In this document: positions 1 to 6,876 of the stretch, piece by piece | How the letters are laid out: the number at the start of each line of letters is the position of its first letter | Position numbering within the stretch: the first letter of the stretch is position 1 | Origin: Spirochaetales bacterium | GTDB lineage: Bacteria > Spirochaetota > Spirochaetia > SZUA-6 > DRHE01 | Reading direction: 5' to 3' | Length of the DNA: 7,337 nucleotides | NCBI GenBank assembly: GCA_016935715.1 | Contig: JAFGQJ010000233.1 | Span: 1-7,337, forward strand | Made by a program: the position numbers and the translations under genes | The notes under the pieces: generated by a model | Told to the model about the DNA's origin: nothing | Databases searched by the model: none | The model's input: only the letters and a program-made list of their open reading frames with translations

Positions 1-264
1 AATCCCCGTGTGTGCGTGGAGATCGACGAGTATCTGGGGCTGAAGACGGCGGACACTCCCTGCAAGTACAGCAACCGCTTCCGCAGCCTGATCGCCTTCG
101 GCACCGCGCGGATCGTGCAGCCGGTGGAGGAGAAGCGGCGGGCCCTTCAACTGCTGATGGAGAAGTACGCGGGGCGGAGCTTCGATTTCGACGAGCAGGC
201 GATCGGCACTGTGGAGATCATCGAGATCCCGCTGGAGGAGGTCACCGGCAAGCAGTCGGTGTGA
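1..264 (+). CDS. Pyridoxamine 5'-phosphate oxidase-like (NimA-type) flavoprotein, 3' end only
   Basis: The gene is cut by the left edge. The frame is open from base 1 and ends at TGA 262-264, giving 87 visible C-terminal residues. These fit the FMN-binding split-barrel proteins of the Pyridox_ox_2/NimA group. A strand like NPRVCVEID is followed by YSNRFRSLIAFGTARIV, which corresponds to the family's 'Y-S-V-I-x-x-G-x-A' strand. A helix with EEKRRALQLLMEKYAG comes next, and the final strand is VEIIEIPLEEVTGK. Members of the group bind FMN; some (Nim) reduce nitroimidazoles, but most have unknown substrates, so resistance should not be inferred. The N-terminal part, with the usual flavin-phosphate-binding residues, lies outside the window. 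An internal GTG at position 10 is not the true start, because the homologous strand begins upstream of it. The gene converges on the tonB-family gene and the two stop codons abut. Confidence 0.8.
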   Translation, partial: NPRVCVEIDEYLGLKTADTPCKYSNRFRSLIAFGTARIVQPVEEKRRALQLLMEKYAGRSFDFDEQAIGTVEIIEIPLEEVTGKQSV

Positions 265-1209
265 TCAGCGGGGCTCGATCCGGTAGGGGACCCTCCCGGT
301 GACGGTGCGGGTGGAGGAGACGGGGCGGAACTTCCAGCGTCTCAGCGCCTCCAGCACCGCCGCATCCACGTCGGCGTACCCCGATCCCCGCTCCACCTCG
401 ACGTCCCTCAGCACTCCCTGGGGCGTCAGCACGAAGGAAACCGTCACCTGGAGGCGCAGGCCCTGCTCGGACACCCAGGCGGGGATCCGGGGGCGCGGGG
501 TGTAGGTGGGCTCCCGGCCCTGCGAGGGATCGTCCCAGAGGATCACGATTCCCTCCCTGCCTTCCTGGGCCGTGGTGGATTCCGCCCCGGCTGCCGGCTG
601 CGAGGCCGGCCCTCCCTCCCGTGTGCCGCTGCTGCTCCCCGTGCCTCCTTCGCTCAGGCTCGAATCCAGGCTCCTCAGATCCAGCACCGGGGGCTGATCC
701 GGCTCCTCCTGGGGCCGCACCGTCGACTCCCGCGGCGCGGGGGAGACCTCGGCGGGAACCGGCTGCCTTGGGGTTTCTATGGGGGCCGGCGGGCTCTGGT
801 AGGCCTGCTCCGCCGGTGGGAGGTAGCGCTCGTCGCTGCTGGGCGGCTGTTCCTGATCCAGGAAGCGCAGGCCCGTGCGGGGACGGGTGACGGGCTCGGG
901 GGTCGTTTCCGGCGTGGGCACGGACCACACGCGGGGCGTGCCGGCGGGCTGGCCGGTCTGTTGGGGCTGCTCCGCGCTGCGCTGCTCCACCCTGGGCTGC
1001 TCCTGCTCCATGCGCGGCAGCTGTCTGGGTTCCTCCGCCTTCTCGATGACCGGAGCCACGTCCGGAGTCTCACCCAGGGTGACGTACAGCGGTCCCGAGT
1101 ACTCCGGCATCCTGGACCTCTCCAGCTTGAGCGCCAGCTGGAGAACCAGCAGCAGGACGAAGTGGAAGAGGATGGCGAGGAATACGCTGACGATCAGCCG
1201 TTCACGCAT
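265..1209 (-). CDS. tonB: TonB-family energy transducer
   Basis: This 314-residue protein has the three-part TonB plan. A short cytoplasmic N-terminus (MRER) leads into one membrane anchor at about residues 6-28. A long periplasmic linker spans about 30-235, and a TonB C-terminal domain about 245-312. The C-domain carries the family pattern: a strand with VTVSFVLTPQGVLRDVEVER, then SGYADVDAAVLEALRRW and KFRPV. The anchor contains Ser8 and His16. E. coli TonB has an important His in its anchor, so His16 may be its counterpart, although the Ser-His spacing differs. The linker is rich in Pro, Gln, Glu and Ser and ends in a Ser/Gly stretch at about 180-200. It lacks the classic Glu-Pro/Lys-Pro repeats, and the whole protein has only three lysines. 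The family role is to couple the ExbBD motor to outer-membrane proteins. A GAGGGA ribosome-binding site lies 9 nt before the ATG, inside the end of exbD. The gene is last in the operon; a TolA-like role is less likely because the C-domain is TonB-type. Confidence 0.9.
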   Translation of the reverse strand: MRERLIVSVFLAILFHFVLLLVLQLALKLERSRMPEYSGPLYVTLGETPDVAPVIEKAEEPRQLPRMEQEQPRVEQRSAEQPQQTGQPAGTPRVWSVPTPETTPEPVTRPRTGLRFLDQEQPPSSDERYLPPAEQAYQSPPAPIETPRQPVPAEVSPAPRESTVRPQEEPDQPPVLDLRSLDSSLSEGGTGSSSGTREGGPASQPAAGAESTTAQEGREGIVILWDDPSQGREPTYTPRPRIPAWVSEQGLRLQVTVSFVLTPQGVLRDVEVERGSGYADVDAAVLEALRRWKFRPVSSTRTVTGRVPYRIEPR

Positions 1210-1211
1210 GT

Positions 1212-1616
1212 CTACAGGTCCCTCGTTCTCAGATTGACTCCCTTGAATCCGTTGATCCTCAGGACGTCCAGGATCTCCACCAGCAGGCTGTAGGAGATCG
1301 AGCGGTCCCCCTCCAGGACCACGGTCTTGATCTGCTCCTTCTCCGCTTCCGTGATCTCCGCCAGACGCTCGTTCAGGCTGGACAGGGTGTGCTGCTCCTT
1401 GTTGTAGTAGATCTCGTCCCTGGCCACGACGGTGATGATCAGCTTGCTCATGGCCACCGGCTCGGCGGTCTGGGAAGAGGGAAGGACCAGGCTTATTCCG
1501 GGAGTGATGATGAAGGTCGTGGAGACCATGAAGAACACCACCAGCTGGAACACCACGTCGATCATGGGGATCAGGTTCGGGGCCGACTGGGTGGAGAGCC
1601 TTCGTTTAAAGCGCAT
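1212..1616 (-). CDS. exbD: ExbD/TolR-family biopolymer transport protein
   Basis: The product has 134 residues, a normal length for ExbD/TolR. A basic N-terminus (MRFKRR) is followed by NLIPMIDVVFQLVVFFMV, the diagnostic start of the single transmembrane helix (about 15-36). Asp20 matches the essential membrane Asp of ExbD (Asp25 in E. coli), which takes part in proton flow through the ExbB pore. The rest (about 45-134) is the periplasmic domain, with the family's closing pattern in which a G-D-R-x-I-x-Y segment precedes a helix and a final strand (GVNLRTRD). The start codon lies within the last 11 bases of exbB. A GGGAGG ribosome-binding site (1625-1630) sits 8 nt before it, so translation is probably coupled to exbB. 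With ExbB it should form the inner-membrane motor that drives the adjacent TonB. TolR is the alternative, but no tolB or pal is present and the partner gene is tonB-like. Confidence 0.93.
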   Translation of the reverse strand: MRFKRRLSTQSAPNLIPMIDVVFQLVVFFMVSTTFIITPGISLVLPSSQTAEPVAMSKLIITVVARDEIYYNKEQHTLSSLNERLAEITEAEKEQIKTVVLEGDRSISYSLLVEILDVLRINGFKGVNLRTRDL

Positions 1617-2223
1617 GTCCCGATCCTCCCAGCAGGAGAACCAGCTCGTTGACCCGGTTCTCCAGCCGCAGGATGATGTGGTTCACCTTGGTCACCAGGT
1701 AGTTGTAGAAGATGATCGCCGGGATGGCCACGATGATGCCCGCGGCCGTGGTGATCAGCGCCTCCGCAATGCCCCGGGCAAGCAGACCGGGATCGCCCAC
1801 CGCGCCGAACTGGCCCAGCACACCGAAAGCCCGGATGTTGCCGGTCACCGTTCCCAGAAGCCCGAGGAGCGGGGCCAGGGTGGCGATGGTTCCGAGGGCC
1901 GAGAGGGAACGCTCCAGCTTGGGGGTTTCCAGGCTGGCGGCATCCAGGATGGCGTCGCGGATGGCCTGCTTGGGCTGATTGCGGTACTCGATGCCCACCC
2001 TCATCAGGTTGGTGATGGGGCTGGGGTGCTGCTCGCAGATGGCCATGGCCTCGTCGTGATGGCCCTTCTCCAGCGCCGCCTTGAGCCGCCGGATCAGGCT
2101 TTCCTCGTCGACCCGAATGTGGCGGAAGTACAGGAGCCTTTCGATGATGATCACGACGCCGATCAGGGAGAGCAGCAGGATGAAGTACATGACGATGCCG
2201 CCCTTCATAATGACTTCCAACAT
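1606..2223 (-). CDS. exbB: ExbB/TolQ/MotA-family proton channel subunit
   Basis: This 205-residue inner-membrane protein has three transmembrane segments at about residues 9-32, 107-131 and 153-176. A cytoplasmic loop lies between the first two, and a charged amphipathic tail follows the third. TM2 reads TLAPLLGLLGTVTGNIRAF and TM3 GIAEALITTAAGIIVAIPA, both hallmark ExbB/TolQ blocks. Glu154 and Thr158/Thr159 in TM3 probably correspond to the channel Glu and Thr of E. coli ExbB. The family forms a pentameric collar around ExbD helices and uses the proton gradient to do work through TonB. The start at 2223 is favoured by a good AGGAG ribosome-binding site 7 nt upstream. The gene follows the barrel gene after 13 bp and overlaps exbD by 11 bp. 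Its sequence alone cannot exclude TolQ or an AglR/GldL-like motor; the linked exbD and tonB favour ExbB. Confidence 0.93.
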   Translation of the reverse strand: MLEVIMKGGIVMYFILLLSLIGVVIIIERLLYFRHIRVDEESLIRRLKAALEKGHHDEAMAICEQHPSPITNLMRVGIEYRNQPKQAIRDAILDAASLETPKLERSLSALGTIATLAPLLGLLGTVTGNIRAFGVLGQFGAVGDPGLLARGIAEALITTAAGIIVAIPAIIFYNYLVTKVNHIILRLENRVNELVLLLGGSGHAL

Positions 2224-2239
2224 ACGTTTACTCCTATTA
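2224..2239 (-). promoter_or_regulatory. Tandem stop and ribosome-binding site before exbB
   Basis: On the minus strand the barrel gene ends TAA and is followed at once by an in-frame TAG. The second stop overlaps an AGGAG Shine-Dalgarno sequence located 7 nt before the exbB ATG. This 13-bp gap is the only non-overlapping space of more than 2 bp inside the operon. There is no room for a separate promoter, so exbB relies on its own good ribosome-binding site. Confidence 0.75.
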
Positions 2240-3919
2240 CAGGTTGATCTGGACTTTCACCGTGCCCCTCGTTCCGGCGGCCTGGTAGGGATGCCAGGAG
2301 AACAGCTGGCCCGAGGGCAGCCGGCTGGTCAGCCACCGCTCGCCGGCAAAGGCGAACAGCAGGTCGTCGAGCTCGGCGATCAGGGAGATCGTGTCGGTGA
2401 TGTTGTAGAATCCGCTGGCCGACAGCACGGGCATCAGGGACACGTTGGTTTCCTCCGGAGGATATCCCAGGGCGAGCTCCAGGCTGCCCCTGGCTCCCCA
2501 GGTGGCCGCCGCGTTCATGCCCTCGATCTCCACCACGCCGGAGTGCAGCGGGGTGTTGGGGGCCCTGTCGATGAGCTCCGTGTGCAGACCCCCGCTCAGC
2601 GTGACCAGGCTGCCCATGTTCCAGCGCAGCCGCACGTCGGTGCCCAGCTGGACCCCTCCGCTTTGAGTGAACCCGAACAGACCGCTGACCGGGTCCCATC
2701 CCCCTTGTTCCGGCAGCAGCAGGTCGGAGCTCCAGGCCAGGCCGGCCTGCGCCTGCAGGGAGAGATTGCGGGCCAGGGTGAAGCTCAATCCCAGATCCGC
2801 GAACCAGCCGTGGTTGTCGGCGAGCGTTCCGGGAGGCAGCTCGGGCAGGGGGTAACCGGCCAGCAGGTCGAGGTAGTTCAGCCGCTCTATCCTGTACCCT
2901 CCCGCGGCTGTAAAGGAAAAGGTCGAAAAGGGAGTGCCTGACAGGGACACGGAGAAGGGGAAGAGATGCCCCAGATCGCTGTTCCAGGCCCATCCGCCCC
3001 GGGCTTCGATGCGGTAGTTTTCCAGGAAATCGGCGCTGAAAAACGCATGGGCGCCGACGCGCTGCAGTGCCTGCTCCCCGCTCGCCGAGCGGTTGCTGTA
3101 CTGCCCTTCCAAACCGGTCGAGATGCTCCCGTGCCGGAACTCCAGCTTCACCACCGGTTCGATCAGCAGCTCCCTCGTGTCGTCGGGATTGTCCCCGGCC
3201 ATCAGCTGGGTTGCGAAACCCGCCTGCGCCCCGCCGCTCAGGGTGAGGCGTTCTCCCAGGGGGAGATCCAGCCGTGCATCCACTTCCCCCTGCCGGAAAT
3301 CGTGGGCGATGAAATCGGCTGCCTGCCGCTGCAGTCCCCGCTCCTGGTCCTGGAGCAGACCTTCGACCTCCAGACCCAGAGAGCCCAGGTGGAAGCGGAT
3401 CCCCGCCTCCAGCCGATCCTCCCGGGTGTGGAATCCGGAGCCCGCCTCCTCGCCGTCGGGCAGGGCCACACCGTCGAGCATCTCGTGGAGGAAGCGCAGC
3501 TTGAAGCGGGGCTCTTCGCCGCCGATCCGGTTGAGCGAGATCTGGCTGTAGAGGTGGCTCAGCGTTCCGGCGCCCAGGATCGCCTGGGCGGACAGTCCGG
3601 AGGCGCGCTCAGGCGGGGAGACGAGGTCCCTGCCCTCCCCGGCTGCGAAGGGGATCTCCGGCTCCCCGATCTCCAGCTCCCCCACCTCGGGGAGGGGAAT
3701 GGTGCGCTCCGGTGCGGACAGCTGCCGCTCTCCCGGGACGCCGGCCTCCACCTCCTCCACGCTGAAATCCTCGATGCGCAGGATCACCTCGGGCAGAACG
3801 ATGTCCGGCTCCTGCGGCTCCACCTGCGGGCCCGATTCCTGGGCGCCCAGGACGCCGGGGGACAGCAGCAGCATCAATAGCAGCGTCGGCAGTGCCGGGG
3901 AAACGGCTCGTCGTTTCAT
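2237..3919 (-). CDS. Predicted outer-membrane beta-barrel protein with acidic Pro-rich N-terminal tail; function unknown
   Basis: I do not recognise a named family for this 560-residue protein. It starts with a Sec-type signal peptide: MKRR, a Leu-rich core at about 10-24, and probable cleavage after VLGA, near residue 26. Residues 27-110 form an acidic, proline-rich, probably extended tail with two LPEV motifs (42-45 and 76-79). The first sits in DIVLPEVILRIED. From about 111 to the end the sequence alternates polar and hydrophobic residues, with aromatics near strand ends and tight turns such as LGERL, RNLSL and MGSLV. This looks like an outer-membrane barrel of many strands; I would guess 16-22. 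The last segment (about 510-560) loosely resembles the end of TonB-dependent receptors, but no ~150-residue plug domain is visible and the last residue is Leu rather than Phe or Trp. The ATG shares one base with the TGA of the TPR gene, behind an AAGGGGGA ribosome-binding site. Co-transcription with tonB-exbBD suggests TonB dependence (inference). Confidence 0.7.
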   Translation of the reverse strand: MKRRAVSPALPTLLLMLLLSPGVLGAQESGPQVEPQEPDIVLPEVILRIEDFSVEEVEAGVPGERQLSAPERTIPLPEVGELEIGEPEIPFAAGEGRDLVSPPERASGLSAQAILGAGTLSHLYSQISLNRIGGEEPRFKLRFLHEMLDGVALPDGEEAGSGFHTREDRLEAGIRFHLGSLGLEVEGLLQDQERGLQRQAADFIAHDFRQGEVDARLDLPLGERLTLSGGAQAGFATQLMAGDNPDDTRELLIEPVVKLEFRHGSISTGLEGQYSNRSASGEQALQRVGAHAFFSADFLENYRIEARGGWAWNSDLGHLFPFSVSLSGTPFSTFSFTAAGGYRIERLNYLDLLAGYPLPELPPGTLADNHGWFADLGLSFTLARNLSLQAQAGLAWSSDLLLPEQGGWDPVSGLFGFTQSGGVQLGTDVRLRWNMGSLVTLSGGLHTELIDRAPNTPLHSGVVEIEGMNAAATWGARGSLELALGYPPEETNVSLMPVLSASGFYNITDTISLIAELDDLLFAFAGERWLTSRLPSGQLFSWHPYQAAGTRGTVKVQINL

Positions 3920-3935
3920 CAGCGGCGTCCCCCTT
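3917..3935 (-). promoter_or_regulatory. TPR/barrel stop-start overlap with ribosome-binding site
   Basis: Reading the minus strand, a purine-rich AAGGGGGA lies 8 nt before TGATG. In that pentamer the TPR stop TGA (3921-3919) and the barrel ATG (3919-3917) share one base. This is a typical arrangement for re-initiation, so the two proteins are probably made in a linked ratio. It also supports the chosen barrel start. Confidence 0.75.
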
Positions 3936-6825
3936 CCAGCAGTTTCCTGGCCTCGCCGGTCCAGGTGGATCCGGGGAAATGCTGCTCCAGCCTCCCCACC
4001 AGCTCGCGGACGTCGGTCATGTTTCCGGCAAGGTACATCATCTCCGCCGCCCGGAAGATCGAGGCGGCCATCTGATCGGTGTCGTCCGGATTGAGATACC
4101 CCGCCTCGAGGAACTCCCGGGCGGCCTGGACCGGCTCGGAGCGCCTGTAGTAGTACTCCCCGATCAGGAACTGGGCCTGAGAGGCGGTTACCGGCTCCCC
4201 CTGGTCGACCACCTTCTGCAGCATCTCCGGCGCCAGTTCCATGCGCCGGGATCCTTCGTAGATGTACAGGCGGGCCAGCTCGATCATCGCCTCCCGTCCC
4301 TTGGCCGTCCTGGCTCCGCCTTCGGCGCCGATGATACTGGCGAGCACCGCCTCCCGGTCGCTGAGACCCTGGAGGGAGTAGCGCAGCTCGTCGACGCGCT
4401 GGGAGATGCTGTACACCACAGCCTCCTCCGGATACTCGTCTATCAGGAGGGTGTACAGCTCTATGGCCTTTTTCTGGTCTCCCCGCTCCGCGTACTCCTC
4501 CGCGGTCCGGCGCAGGGCGTCGGGGCGGAAGGGGCTCATGGAGAAGGTCTCCAGCAGGCGCTCCCAGTGGAGCACGGCACCGAACTTTTCGCCCAGCTCG
4601 TAGGCGGCCATCCCCCCCCAGTACAGGGCGGCGTCGACCAGCCTGCCCCTGGGAAAACGGGTGCGATACTCGTAGAAGGCGTCCTTGGCCTGCTGATACA
4701 GGCCGGCGGCGCTGTACACCTCGCCCCGTTTGTACAGGGATTCCTCCGCCAGGGGGCTGCGCGGGTAGCTGTCGGCCAGCCGGGCATAAGCCTCCGCCGC
4801 CTCCGCGGTATTTCCCAGCTGGGCCTGGACGCCGGCATACTCGAACAGGGCATCATCGGCGAACTCGGAGCCGGGCCTGGTCGTGTAGTGGGTCCTCAGC
4901 AGAATCGCCGCCGTGTCCAGATCCCGCAGGTTCAACAGGCTCCGGGCCTGCAGGAACGCCGATTTGTCGGACTCCGGCGTGTTCATCTTGGCCAACCGGG
5001 CGAAGTACTGGGAGGAGGAGCGGTAATCGCCCAGGCTGTAAGAGCTCCAGCCGGCGAGGAACAGCGCCTGCGGGAGCAGGGGATGGGAGGGCTCGGTCTG
5101 CATCAGCAGACCGACCCGATCCCGGGCCGCCCGGTAGTCCCCGTTGCGGTAGTGTGCCCAGCCCTGGTAGTACAGCGTGTAGGGCCAGATGGCGCTCAGA
5201 CCCGCCGCCTCCAGCGCCTCCCCGTCCAGCCTGTCGAGGGCTTCGAGGGCGCCGGCGTACCGCTTGAGGCCGATCTCGGAGAGACCGCGGAGGTAGTTGG
5301 ACAGCAGGTACACGTAGGGGTCGAGCTCACCGAGATCCGGGAATTCCCGGCGCAGGCTGTCGGTTTCACCGACCACCTTCTGGTAGTCCTTCTGCGAGAA
5401 AACGAGCTTGAGAAGATCGATGCGGGCGTCGAGGTCCTCCGGGTACAGCTGCGTGTATTCCTGGAGCAGGGCGGCCGCCTCTGCGGTCTCGCCGCGGCGG
5501 CGGTGCACGACCACGGCCAGCTTGTACCAATCCGCGCGCAGCTCCCGCAGCTCGGGATCCGTCATCCTCTCCAGCTGATCCTCCGCCAGGGCCAGGGCCG
5601 CGGCCAGCTCCCCGTTGCGGAACTGGGAATAGGCCAGGAGGTACAGCGCCTCCGGGTACATCTGCGAATCCGGGTGATCCTCCAGGTACCGGGCGTATAT
5701 CTGCCCGGCGGAGGCGTAGTCCCCCTGGAGGAGGCGGACATCCCCCAGCTTGAGCCGGGTCAGATCGGCATCCTTCGGGTTTTCCGCCAGGTATTGCTCC
5801 AGCACCCCGGCGGCCCGATCGGGGTTTCCCTCCTGGATCGAGAGCTCCGCCAGGTACAGGGGGACGGTTCCCCGCATCCGTGCCTTGTCCGGCAGGCTCC
5901 AGACCTTGTTCAGGAAGTACTGCGAAAGATCGACCTTCCCCTGCTGGTAACTCTCCACGCCGACCTGGATCCACAGGTCCTCCAGGGCTTCGGGAGTCCC
6001 GGCGAACCGGCTCTCCGCCTGGCGTACCAGGGCCTCCATGCTGTCGAGCTCCCCCCTCTGGGCCGCGGCCATGAACAGGCGCCGATAGGCGACCGAAGCG
6101 ACCTGCTGCTCCGCCGACCGCAGCCGGTCGAAGATGCCCTCCGCCTCCTGCTCCCGGCCTTCATTCCAGAGAGCCTCCGCCGTGTACAGATCGAACAGCT
6201 CCCGCCTCTGTTCGCTGAGCTCCTCCCGAGCTCCCGAAGCGGCCAGCTCCCCGATCTCCTGGTAGCGCCCCGATTGAAGATACGCGTACATCAGGAGGAT
6301 CACGCCGTGGCGGGCGGACTCGGTCTCCCCATGTCCGTCCAGGAGGGCCTCCAGATCCGCCGAAGCACCGCGGAAATCCCGCAAGGCGATCTCCGCCTGG
6401 GCCTTGTACAGGTAGGCCTGGGGCGTGAGCTCCGGATCGCTGACGTTCCGCAGGAACACACCGAGGGCCCTCTCCGCCTGGGCGTAACCGTCCATGCGGA
6501 AATAGGCCACCCCCCGCCAGAAATAGATGTAGTCGAAGAAGCGGGTGCTGCGGTAGCGCCGCTCGACCTCGTCGAACGTGGACAGGGCTTCACGAAAACG
6601 CCCCAGCCGGAACTGGCTCACCCCCCGCCGGTACTGGGCGTCGGCCACCCGGTCGGAGAGCGGGTAGGTGCGGATGAACTCGGCGTAGGTGTCCAGGGCC
6701 AGCAGATAATTGCCGGCCCGGTAGTAGCTCTCCGCTTCGGAGTACAGCTCCGATTCGGTGGCGGCGGAGAGGGGGACCAGGACGGCGCAGCAGAGAACCG
6801 GGACCAGCAACAGGACTTTCTTCAT
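3919..6825 (-). CDS. Large exported TPR-repeat protein
   Basis: This 968-residue protein begins with a signal peptide: MKK, a hydrophobic core at about 4-18, and likely cleavage after LSA or LSAA, near 21-22. The two adjacent cysteines (12-13) follow Leu, not a small residue, so a lipobox is unlikely. Almost the whole mature chain is tetratricopeptide-like helical hairpins with a period near 34-37 residues. Clear units include about 25-55 (SYYRAGNYLLALDTYAEFI), 62-92, 360-386, 550-580, 585-612, 657-688 and 694-725. Each shows the small/large residue spacing of TPR helix A and helix B, and many end in Tyr-Pro or His-Pro, as in BamD/CpoB-type periplasmic TPRs. Residues 820-860 interrupt the regular pattern. 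No catalytic motif is visible. TPR solenoids bind proteins, so a periplasmic scaffold or adaptor role is inferred. It is the first gene of the operon and overlaps the barrel gene by one base (TGATG). I see no good ribosome-binding site before its ATG. Confidence 0.85.
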   Translation of the reverse strand: MKKVLLLVPVLCCAVLVPLSAATESELYSEAESYYRAGNYLLALDTYAEFIRTYPLSDRVADAQYRRGVSQFRLGRFREALSTFDEVERRYRSTRFFDYIYFWRGVAYFRMDGYAQAERALGVFLRNVSDPELTPQAYLYKAQAEIALRDFRGASADLEALLDGHGETESARHGVILLMYAYLQSGRYQEIGELAASGAREELSEQRRELFDLYTAEALWNEGREQEAEGIFDRLRSAEQQVASVAYRRLFMAAAQRGELDSMEALVRQAESRFAGTPEALEDLWIQVGVESYQQGKVDLSQYFLNKVWSLPDKARMRGTVPLYLAELSIQEGNPDRAAGVLEQYLAENPKDADLTRLKLGDVRLLQGDYASAGQIYARYLEDHPDSQMYPEALYLLAYSQFRNGELAAALALAEDQLERMTDPELRELRADWYKLAVVVHRRRGETAEAAALLQEYTQLYPEDLDARIDLLKLVFSQKDYQKVVGETDSLRREFPDLGELDPYVYLLSNYLRGLSEIGLKRYAGALEALDRLDGEALEAAGLSAIWPYTLYYQGWAHYRNGDYRAARDRVGLLMQTEPSHPLLPQALFLAGWSSYSLGDYRSSSQYFARLAKMNTPESDKSAFLQARSLLNLRDLDTAAILLRTHYTTRPGSEFADDALFEYAGVQAQLGNTAEAAEAYARLADSYPRSPLAEESLYKRGEVYSAAGLYQQAKDAFYEYRTRFPRGRLVDAALYWGGMAAYELGEKFGAVLHWERLLETFSMSPFRPDALRRTAEEYAERGDQKKAIELYTLLIDEYPEEAVVYSISQRVDELRYSLQGLSDREAVLASIIGAEGGARTAKGREAMIELARLYIYEGSRRMELAPEMLQKVVDQGEPVTASQAQFLIGEYYYRRSEPVQAAREFLEAGYLNPDDTDQMAASIFRAAEMMYLAGNMTDVRELVGRLEQHFPGSTWTGEARKLLEGGRR

Positions 6826-6834
6826 ACAGCTTTA

Positions 6835-6863
6835 AATCTATTGCGAAAAAACCAAGAATTCAA
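6835..6863 (-). promoter_or_regulatory. Candidate sigma70-type promoter for the TPR-barrel-exbBD-tonB operon
   Basis: On the minus strand, TTGAAT (6863-6858) and TAGATT (6840-6835) are separated by exactly 17 bp that include a T-rich run. Each hexamer matches the housekeeping consensus at four of six positions. The region is clearly more AT-rich than the flanking genes. A start 6-8 nt after the -10 would fall only a few bases before the ATG at 6825, giving an essentially leaderless message. That agrees with the missing Shine-Dalgarno sequence. The call rests on motif matching alone. Confidence 0.4.
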
Positions 6864-6876
6864 TGTCGAAAATCAG

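Noticed and set aside
241..303. Inverted repeat considered as an intrinsic terminator
   Set aside because: The spacer is 47 bases, there is no T-run on either side, and both arms are coding, so it does not look like a Rho-independent terminator.
1432..2247. A 271-codon plus-strand open frame opposite exbB and part of exbD
   Set aside because: It is an in-register antisense shadow of exbB. The translation is His/Asp/Gln-rich with no recognisable fold, and the minus strand matches ExbB and ExbD signatures.
2966..3880. A 304-codon plus-strand open frame opposite the barrel gene
   Set aside because: It is an in-register antisense shadow. The opposite strand encodes a signal peptide and amphipathic strands, and its junctions with neighbouring genes are operon-like.
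3919..6825. TPR protein considered as a lipoprotein because of Cys12-Cys13
   Set aside because: The residue before the first Cys is Leu, the preceding hydrophobic core is short, and a better signal-peptidase I site (LSA) follows at 19-21.
6845..6851. The A-run (T-run on the minus strand) considered as a terminator tail
   Set aside because: No GC-rich stem precedes it on the minus strand, and it lies upstream of the TPR gene inside a candidate promoter spacer.
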